The notes under the pieces: model-generated
The model's database searches: none
What the model was told of the DNA's origin: nothing
The model's input: the letters and a program-made list of their open reading frames with translations, nothing else
Source: Malania oleifera
Lineage: Eukaryota > Streptophyta > Magnoliopsida > Santalales > Ximeniaceae
Assembly (NCBI RefSeq): GCF_029873635.1
Contig: NC_080427.1
Span: 70,854,848 to 70,918,847 of the forward strand
Length of the DNA: 64,000 nucleotides
Direction of reading: 5' to 3'
In this document: positions 57,110-64,000 of the stretch, piece by piece
How the letters are laid out: every line of letters starts with the position of its first letter
Numbering within the stretch: position 1 is the first letter of the stretch
Position numbers and translations under genes: made by a program

Positions 57110-58541
57110 TGTTGATCCCCACTGAACAGATGTGGGTATCTCTATCGTATTTCCTCCTCTAGCTCCCACGATGCTTCCTCTACCGCATGATTCCTCCATA
57201 GGACTTTTACTAATGAAATTTTCTTAGCTCAAAACTCTTGTTCTTTTCTATCTAGAATCAGCACTGGTGTTTCCTCATGTGCTAAAGTATCTCTAAGCTC
57301 TATTTCCTCACAACTGATTATATGGTAGGGATCTAGTACGTATTTCCCTAGCATTCAAAAATGGAAAATGTCATGAATCCTGGATAATGGCGGTGGTAAG
57401 GCTATTCTATAGGCAACTGGATGCACTCGCTTGAGTATTTCAAATGGGCGAATGTACATAGGACTTAACTTACCCTTTCTCCCAAACCTCATAACTCCTC
57501 TTATGGGTGCGACTTTCAAGAACATGTGGTCTCCTACTCCTAACTCCAATTTTTGGCTGCGAGTATCTACGTAGCTTTTTTGCTGACTCTGTGTTGTTTT
57601 GATTCTATCTCTAATAAGTCGGACTTTATCCTACAGCCGCTGCACCAATTATAGTCCCAAAATTTGCCTTTCACCCATTTCATCCTTGTGTAGTGGAGAA
57701 CGAAACCTCCTACCATATAATGCCTCATAAGGTGCCATCTCGATGCTGACCTGGTAGCTGTTATTATACGCAAACTCAACCAGTGGCATATACTAAGTCC
57801 AACTACCCCTGAAATCCAGCACACATGCTCAGAGCATATTCTTAAGTATCTGAATCGTCTTCTCCGTCTGCCCATCCGTTTGAGGATGAAATGTCGTGTT
57901 TAATGATAACTGTGACCCCAAAACTTCTTGTAATCTCCTTCAAAACTGTGACATGAAACGTGAGTTTTGATCTAAAACTATAGATATCAACACACCACCA
58001 TGAAGTCAAACTATCTCCTGAATATATAATTCCGCCAACCTACTCATGGAATAGTTGATTTTAATAGGGAGAAAATTAGTAGTCTTCGTCAACTGGTCAA
58101 CAATCATCCAAATGGAATTTTGCCCATGCAACGCCGATAGTAACCCTGTAACAAAATCCATAAAGATATGATCCCACTTCCACTCAGGGATGTGGAGTGG
58201 ATGCAACCGTCCTGCCGGTCTTTGGTGCTCAACCTTTACCTATTGACACGTCAAACATTGCTACACAAACTCTGCTATCTCCCTATTTATACCACTTCTC
58301 CAGAAGGATTCCAAAAGGTTCCGATACATTTTAGTTCTTCCAGGATGCACTGTGTAAAGAGATCTGTGGCCTTCTCTAAGATAGTCCTCTTAATCTCAGC
58401 ATCTACAAGTACGCACAGTCTGGTACGAAACCTTAGAGCTCCATCATCTGAAATTTTAAACTCCTCCCTTTGACCATCTTGCACTTTATCCATCTGTTCT
58501 TCTAATTTTGGATCATTCCTCTAAGTAGCTTTAATCCTATC
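57110..58541 (-). pseudogene. pol: GYP2 integrase and chromodomain-like tail
   Basis: Read from 58541: linker MDKVQDGQREEFKISDDGALRF (58493 onward), a zinc region with damaged ligands around 58320-58230, then the core frame 58206-58006 with WDHIFMDFVTGLLSALHGQN (catalytic Asp) and IVDQLTKTTNFLPIK. The middle of the core (58000-57880) is decayed. Then come MGRRRRRFRY-like noise and the frame 57549-57355 with MRFGRKGKLSPMYIRPFEIL (GPY/F-like region). The tail near 57255-57115 has PVLILDRKEQEF-stop, LVKVLWRNHAVEEASWELEEEIR-stop and RYPHLF. Several stops and shifts; not functional. Confidence 0.8.
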
Positions 58542-60681
58542 TATTAGCCTTACCGTGATCCCAAGACGGGGGGTGAATTGGTATTTTTAAAATTTATCTC
58601 CTAGGTATTCCTCCTGACCACAGTATGTTCACAAACCTATGGTCAATCTAATGCAAGTAATATAAATATATCAGAAATTAAGTAGAGCAGTTTAATTACT
58701 CACACAAGCACCAGAAAGCAATAGAGAGAGTGTGACACACAGATATGTTATCGAGGTTCAGCCAACTGCCTACGTCCTCACCTTGGCTAACCAGAATAAG
58801 GATTATCACAATAACTTGCTCACTTAAACAGGTGGAGTGGCACCTATACAAACTAGGTCAAATTAACACAGGGTTGACCTCAACCTTTACACCAATCCTT
58901 ACCGGGCTGGATTATCGCCCCCTCAGGTGACGCTTGGAATCACTCAAATATACAATCAAATGGTACAATATAAAAGTGCTTTCACGTAAAGTAGATTTGT
59001 ACCCAAATGCGCACAATCACAAACACCATAGACGACTTAAAATGCAAGCTCAGTATGGTCTAGATAGTTATCCTCTCAAAGATATTTTCTATCAGTGTAG
59101 TGAGCAAGTGAGAGTTTCATTAACAATCTGTGTATTTCAAAATGTTTCAATCAAATGTGTTCACATAGAATACCAAGCAAGCCTCAAGAATATCATTTAG
59201 TGGAATATCTCAATCACATTAATATGTATTCAGCAAATGATATATATACTTGAATAAATATTGCCACAAAGATTAATGTAACAAACACAAATATCTTTTC
59301 ACAAATAGTTCAATAAAGATTCCACAAGATATTTGAGTAAGTTTGAAAATTTTTTTGCAAACCAAAAACAGATGCAAACTTCCAAAGGTATTGCAATGAG
59401 AATGCAACACTCGGAAGTTCACCACAAGGCTTCTTAGGGTAGGCTTATTAGAAAAGCCTCCTTAGAATGCTTAGGTTATGCTCTCGTGAAAATCGATTCA
59501 AGCACTCACGAAATGAGAGAGCAAACCTCAAAATGAACACACTCAATACACTTACAAATGATTCAAAGAAGTAAAGAAGGTAAGTTTGAGTGGATTTGGA
59601 AATAGTATAAGCAGTAGGAAGTATTTAGCTTAAGAGAGAAATATGATTTTTGTTTTTGCTAATCGATGCTTAATTCTCCCAAATGAAAGAGTATATATAG
59701 ACATACCAGAATTTTTGACTGTTGGGGACCTATTAGGGATTGTTAGAAAAGTTTAATGATGTGTAAAACATTTTAACCCTGTTTAGAAATTTTAACTACA
59801 GTAAAAAATTTAGGGCAACCTGAGAGGTCTGGTCGACCAGGACTCATATGGTTCGGTCGACCAGGGAAATTTTGAACTGAGTGGTCAGTTGACTGAAAGG
59901 CCTTTTCCAAAGGAGATTTTCCATTTCTCCGAGGTTCGATCAACCAGGCCATTTTGAACTGGCTGGTTCGGTCAACCAGACCGTTGGGAATTTTCCCGAT
60001 GACCCTCAGTCGACTAGGTAGTTGGTGTATAAAACTGGCTCGGTCGGCCAGATGGTCAAAATGTTGACTAGAGAGGGTTTCGGTCGACCAGGGCTTTTTG
60101 AACTATTCTGGTTCGATCGACCAGATGGTCAAAAAGTTGACCCAGAGAGGTTTCGGTTAACCGGAGCTTTTTGAACTACCTGGTTTGGTCGACTAGGGCA
60201 GAATGAACTGCCTGGTTCGATCGACCGAAAGTGCACCAAGCGTGTATTTCGATCCCATTTCAAAACATACAAACCCTATTTAAGTGTCTAACAAACATAT
60301 GTGCAAATGTGTGTGACCCTAGGATCCAATTTTGAAGACACCGAAAAAGTCTGGCATCGGTCGACCTTTGGTCAACCGAAGGGAAAACCCTAAGGTCTTT
60401 CTAAGGTGATTTTTCATTCACGATTTGTTTGAGCTTACGTAATAAATCATACATGTGATGTGTGTGAACTTATTACAAACCAGATAACCTAATTACTATT
60501 ACAGACCAATTTCACCACTTAATAAATATTACAACTGAAAAATATGAACTAGTCTTCAAGCCTTAAGATTTCATGTGCCAATAATGTATCTGCTAATATT
60601 GACCTGCACATGAACTAGATATTCATTAAATGCATGAGTATTTGTCATTATCAAAATCGAGCATGACCTATAGGGGCAACA
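58542..60681 (-). repeat. Copia solo LTR J inside GYP2 integrase
   Basis: 2,140 bp. On the minus strand it starts TGTTGCCCCTATAGGTCA at 60681 and ends CTTGGGATCACGG...GGCTAATA at 58542. No internal region, so it arose by LTR-LTR recombination. The U3 array (60385-59820) has ~13 copies of GGTCGACCGAAC / CTGGTCGACCGAA forms, with a TATA box at 59699-59692 and the U5 block at 58785-58735. The GYP2 phrase LQEI before it resumes as RLIDRIKAT after it. Target copies are imperfect (GAGAT on one side, only AGAT on the other). Frames at 58745-58930 and 58934-59200 lie in U5/R and are not genes. Same family as LTR B. Confidence 0.85.
59692..59699 (-). promoter_or_regulatory. TATA box of LTR J
   Basis: TATATATA in the context GTCTATATATACTC on the minus strand, ~120 bp after the motif array. 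Confidence 0.65.
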
Positions 60682-62210
60682 ATCTCCTGCAAGGTAGGTT
60701 GTAATACAAGATTGGCAATAAATGCATGGTGCTTACCATCTACTAACTCCACACCGAGTCTCTCCAGATCCATCTGAATTGGATGCTTAATCTCTACTAC
60801 TAACAATGCCGCTCCCACTGATTTTCGACTTAAAGCATCAGCCACTACATTTTCCTTGCCTAGGTGGTAGCTGACAGTACAATCATAATCTTTAATAAGT
60901 TCTAAACATCTTCTTTGTCTCATATTCAATTCTTTCTAGGTGAAGAAATACTTCAAACTTTTATAGTCAATGAAGATCTCACATCTTCCCCAATAAAGAT
61001 AATGACTCCAGATCTTTAGAGCATACACTACTACATCTAACTCTAAATCGTGTACCAGATAGTTCTTTACATACTCTTTAAGTTTCTGAGAAGCGTAAGC
61101 AATAACTCTCCCATTTTGCATCAACACGCATTCAAGTCCCTTCAGAGATGCATAACTATATATAACAAATCCATCTTCTCTTAATGAAATAGATAACACC
61201 GATGCACTGACAAGCCGCTATTTCAATTCTTGGAAACTCTGTTCACACTCGTCAATCCATTTGAATCATGCATTTTTCCTAGTGATCCATGTTAGTAGAG
61301 CTGATAATCTGGAAAAACTATCCACAAAACGCTAGTAGTACCCTACCAGACCTAGGAGGCTTTTGACCTCCTAAACATTTCCCATTCTCACCCAATTCAC
61401 CACTACTTCTATTTTGCTCGGATCTACTAATATGCCATCCTCGAAGATCATATGTCTGAGGAAAGTGACCCATCTTAGCCAGAATTCACATTTCTTGAAC
61501 TTAGCATATAACTTCTTTTCTCTTTGTACTTGGAATACTAGCCTTAAATGATTTTTGTGTTCTTCAAAAATCTTCAAGTAGACCAATATATCATCAATAA
61601 AGACATCAAAAAACTAATCTAAATATTGATGAAATACCCAATTCATTGAGTCCGTAAATGCTGCCGGTGCATCAGTTAATCCAAATGGCATTATGAAGAA
61701 CTTGTAGTGTCAATACCTGGTTCAGAAAGTTGCTTTTGAAACATCCTCAATTTTAACTTTCACCTGGTGATATCCCGACCGAGGATCAATCTTGGAGTAG
61801 ACCTGGGTCCCCTAGAGCTGATCAAATAAATCATCATTTTTGGGGAGAAAATATTTATTCTTGACTGTCACTTTATTTATCTCTCTAAAATCAATGCACA
61901 TCGTCACAGTTCCGTTTTTCTTCTTCGAAAATAGGACTGTTGCTCCGCAAGGCGAAATGCTAGGTCTAATAAATCCTTTATCTAATAGATCTTGTAATTG
62001 GTTTTTCAGCTCCTTTAACTCGACTAGGGCCATCTTGTACGGTGCCTTAGATATCGATGCTATTCCTGAAAGTAAATCCACGGAAAATTCAATCTCTCGA
62101 TCTGGTGGTAAGCTAGGTAACACTTCTGGAAATACATCTATAAATTCTTTGACTATCGGAATATCAACAAATTTCAATTTTTTCTCTAATACCTCTTTTA
62201 TATAAGCCAC
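60682..62210 (-). pseudogene. pol: GYP2 pol: RT and RNase H
   Basis: RT frame 62210-61812 has [40 protein letters not shown] and [16 protein letters not shown]. The palm then decays, with the active-site phrase [10 protein letters not shown] near 61620-61590 and [17 protein letters not shown] in 61586-61371. RNase H 61199-60690 starts YSYASLKGLECVL, where Tyr replaces the catalytic Asp of YSDAS, and continues [33 protein letters not shown], then HLGKENVVADALSRKSVG. Stops near 61810, 61640 and 60935. Ends at the J insertion (LQEI). Confidence 0.85.
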
Positions 62211-62229
62211 ATACCCCTGACAACCATTC

Positions 62230-62690
62230 TAAAGTAGCCTCCTGGTCTGAATGGCCGTCACAAACTGTGGCGAGGGGCGCACACACGATTCCACAAACCT
62301 AAATTCTTGCTCTTCTGAGGGTTTGAAGATGGCAATCAATGCTCGCATAGTTAGCTGCCAGCCAGTCCATACCCAATATTATATCGAATCCCTGCATGTC
62401 TAATACCACAAGATTGGCTAGTAATATTCTCTCATGAATGCCCACTAGATAGTTTTTAAGAATCCTACCACGTTCACAACTGATCCAGTTGGTGTGGCTA
62501 CTAACAAATCTGTATCTAGCAACTGTGTCTCCACTCCAGTCGACTTGACATACCCCAATGATACGAACGAATGGGTGCCACTTGAGTCAAATAAAACAAC
62601 AATTTTATATGATAAAGCAATAACCATACCTATCACAACATCACCTGCAACCTCAGCATCTCCCGACGTCAACGCATAGACCCGCGCTAG
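62230..62690 (-). pseudogene. pol: GYP2 protease region
   Basis: Frame 62672-62445 has MTSGDAEVAGDVVIGMV and VLFDSSGTHSFVSLGYV. The usual DSGATHSF is altered to DSSGTHSF, so the catalytic triplet is changed. After a frameshift near 62450 a further part (62440-62330) keeps MQGFDIILGMDWLA. Linker to RT at about 62230. Confidence 0.75.
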
Positions 62691-63725
62691 AGTCGTGTTC
62701 CTCTGCTGACCATCACCCCTAGGTTCCTAGATATTCCCTCCAAATGGTCTGGGAGTAGGAGCAACACTATACTGCATACGACAATCTCATGCTACATGAC
62801 CCAATGCACCACATCGATAGTAGACATTCCTCCCTTCTCGGCATTCTCCCCGGTGTCTCTTTTCGCTTGTAAACTAAACTAGAAATGCCTGCTTTCCTTG
62901 AATCTCCCGTCTCCTAGTATCCTACCTCTGGACTCTGTCATATCTGTCTCTTCTCCAAGGGCCTCGGCTAGACCCTGCCTAGAATCCTGAAGGCATGGGC
63001 CTCTTTCTCTAACTCGATGTTCCCACGTCCCTCTAGCTACTCTCCTCTGCTGTTGTGGCTCTATCTACTAACTCGAATAAATCTTGTACCTTTACGACTG
63101 CACCATGTCTATGGATGTGATGCCTCAAACCCCTCTCAAACATTCTTACTTTATTCACCTCATCTAGAACGATGTAGGGAGCAAAATGTGACAGCTCGAT
63201 AAAATTTGCTGCATATTGCTGAACCGTCAGTAGTCTATATCTCAGATTCATAAATTTTGCTATCTTAGCTTATCGAACAGTGGGAGGAAAATAATAATCA
63301 AAGAACATCACCTTGAATCGGTCCCATGACATGACCATAGGTACGGGTCTCTGCTCTTCAAGTAGTCTCACGATTATCCACCATCTTTCGATCGCACCTA
63401 TCAACTTATATGTAGCATATAGGACCCATTGTTCATCGGTGGAGTGAAGCACCATAAGTATTTTCTCAATCTCCTACATCCATTTTTTTGCCACTGTAGG
63501 ATCAGCTCATACTGAAAATGTCAGAGGATTCATTTTAGCAAACTTCTCTATCGTATAACCCTGATCTGCTGCTGGTCCTCCCTACTCCCTCAGTCTTTGT
63601 GCAATCTTAGCCATAATCTGTTGAGCTACACTATGTAAAATCGCATCTAAATCACCACCACCCATGTCAGAGGGACTTGCTTCATCATCACCACTGGCGT
63701 GAGCACTACTATCCCCATGGTCCAT
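62691..63725 (-). pseudogene. gag: GYP2 gag with stops
   Basis: Likely start ATG at 63725 (MDHGDSSAHASGDDEASPSD). The early capsid part is broken near 63480-63580. Then come VLHSTDEQWVLYATYKLIGAIERWW and MSWDRFKVMFFDYYFP (63455-63270), and MNLRYRLLTVQQYAANFIELSHFAPYIVLDEVNK (63251-63033). The knuckle near 62840-62785 reads YYRCGALGHVA-stop-DC, with Tyr for the first Cys and TGA for an Arg codon, exactly as in GYP1. A basic Arg-rich linker (62960-62870) precedes it. Confidence 0.8.
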
Positions 63726-64000
63726 ATTGAAAAGATGATAAACATTGTATAACGACCCTGTCTGCATAATGTAAATAACATATTTATCTATTTGAAATCT
63801 CATATCATTAATTATTCCAATGTCTTTATTCTCAATTTAAGATTCATTCCAGCAATTGAGAAACACAACCTGACTATAGTTAACTATGACTTTCCTAAAA
63901 TCGTCATCCTAGGAAAAACACAAAAACCACTAGAAATCTTGCTTCCCGATCAGAGAACAAAACCCTAAATACTCATCTTAATTTCCCTAACATTGACTTA
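63726..64000 (-). other. GYP2 leader (5' UTR), cut by the window end
   Basis: On the minus strand it matches the GYP1 leader at 39780-39960 (TTTTTCCTAGGATGACGATTTT against TTTTTCCTGGGGTGACAATTTC, then AGTTAACTAT against AGTAAACTAT). The primer site and 5' LTR are outside. Confidence 0.7.

Larger units (their letters stand above)
55575..64000 (-). mobile_element. GYP2, Del/Tekay-like Ty3 chromovirus, minus strand
   Basis: Minus-strand order from the right edge: 5' UTR (64000-63726), gag (63725 down to ~62700), protease (62672-62445), RT (62210-61250), RNase H (61199-60690), copia solo LTR J (60681-58542), integrase and chromodomain-like tail (58541-57110), polypurine tract, 3' LTR (56864 to about 55575). 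The 5' LTR lies beyond the window. Same family as GYP1 (shared gag, pol and UTR phrases), in opposite orientation. Confidence 0.85.

Noticed and set aside
58745..59200. Two plus-strand frames (61 and 88 codons)
   Set aside because: Within the U5/R half of solo LTR J; no domain.

Overview
This is repeat-dense plant nuclear DNA with no host gene that I can recognise. The evidence is angiosperm-type LTR retrotransposons: Ty1/copia elements with initiator-Met primer-binding sites, Del/Tekay-like Ty3 chromoviruses whose pol ends in a chromodomain-like tail, and a Ty3 gag-only element with an Asp-tRNA primer site. The DNA is AT-rich, and several elements sit inside one another, as in gene-poor or pericentromeric plant chromatin. 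I cannot name the species.

Layout. 1-29 is a scrap of a pararetrovirus-like RNase H. 30-7346 (minus) is a Ty3 gag-only element with ~2.05 kb LTRs, the 3' one truncated. 7347-8520 (plus) is a decayed caulimovirid-like RNase H region. 8525-10798 (minus) is a truncated copia, 'A'. 10799-11225 is a minus copia LTR end, 'C'. 11226-~15050 (plus) is pol-less copia 'B'. ~15051-15862 is another minus LTR piece, 'E'. 15863-29591 (minus) is copia 'F', which carries an extra ORF between pol and its 3' LTR and is interrupted by gag-only copia 'G' (20123-27734, plus). 29711-~54880 (plus) is a Del/Tekay-like chromovirus, 'GYP1'. Its 5' LTR is interrupted by a copia LTR 'H' that itself holds copia 'D' (31729-39655). 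Its integrase is interrupted by the nearly intact copia 'I' (43584-53838). ~54880-55574 is copia-like 3' non-coding DNA. ~55575-64000 (minus) is a second chromovirus, 'GYP2', whose integrase is split by copia solo LTR 'J' (58542-60681).

Element I is the only near-complete autonomous element. Its gag is open over 590 codons, and pol is broken only by one apparent 1-nt loss and one stop. Its LTRs differ at about 22 single bases by eye (~1%), and its 5-bp target duplication is perfect (TAGTC). By contrast B, G and D keep some or all of gag but no pol, so they would have depended on enzymes from an autonomous relative.

The observations most worth following are: (1) arrays of a short motif (forms such as GGTCGACCGAAC, GGGCGACCGAAC, CAGACGACTGAA, ACAGATGACTG) upstream of the TATA box in the copia LTRs, differing between lineages but in the same place; (2) the extra ORF of element F at 17903-19082, which has its own motif array, TATA-like box and leader, so it looks like a gene with an internal LTR-type promoter; (3) a ~100-bp block conserved in the U5 half of every copia LTR here that keeps that half; (4) several polypurine tracts in the 3' non-coding part of the copia elements. 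Boundaries marked 'about' were judged by eye.
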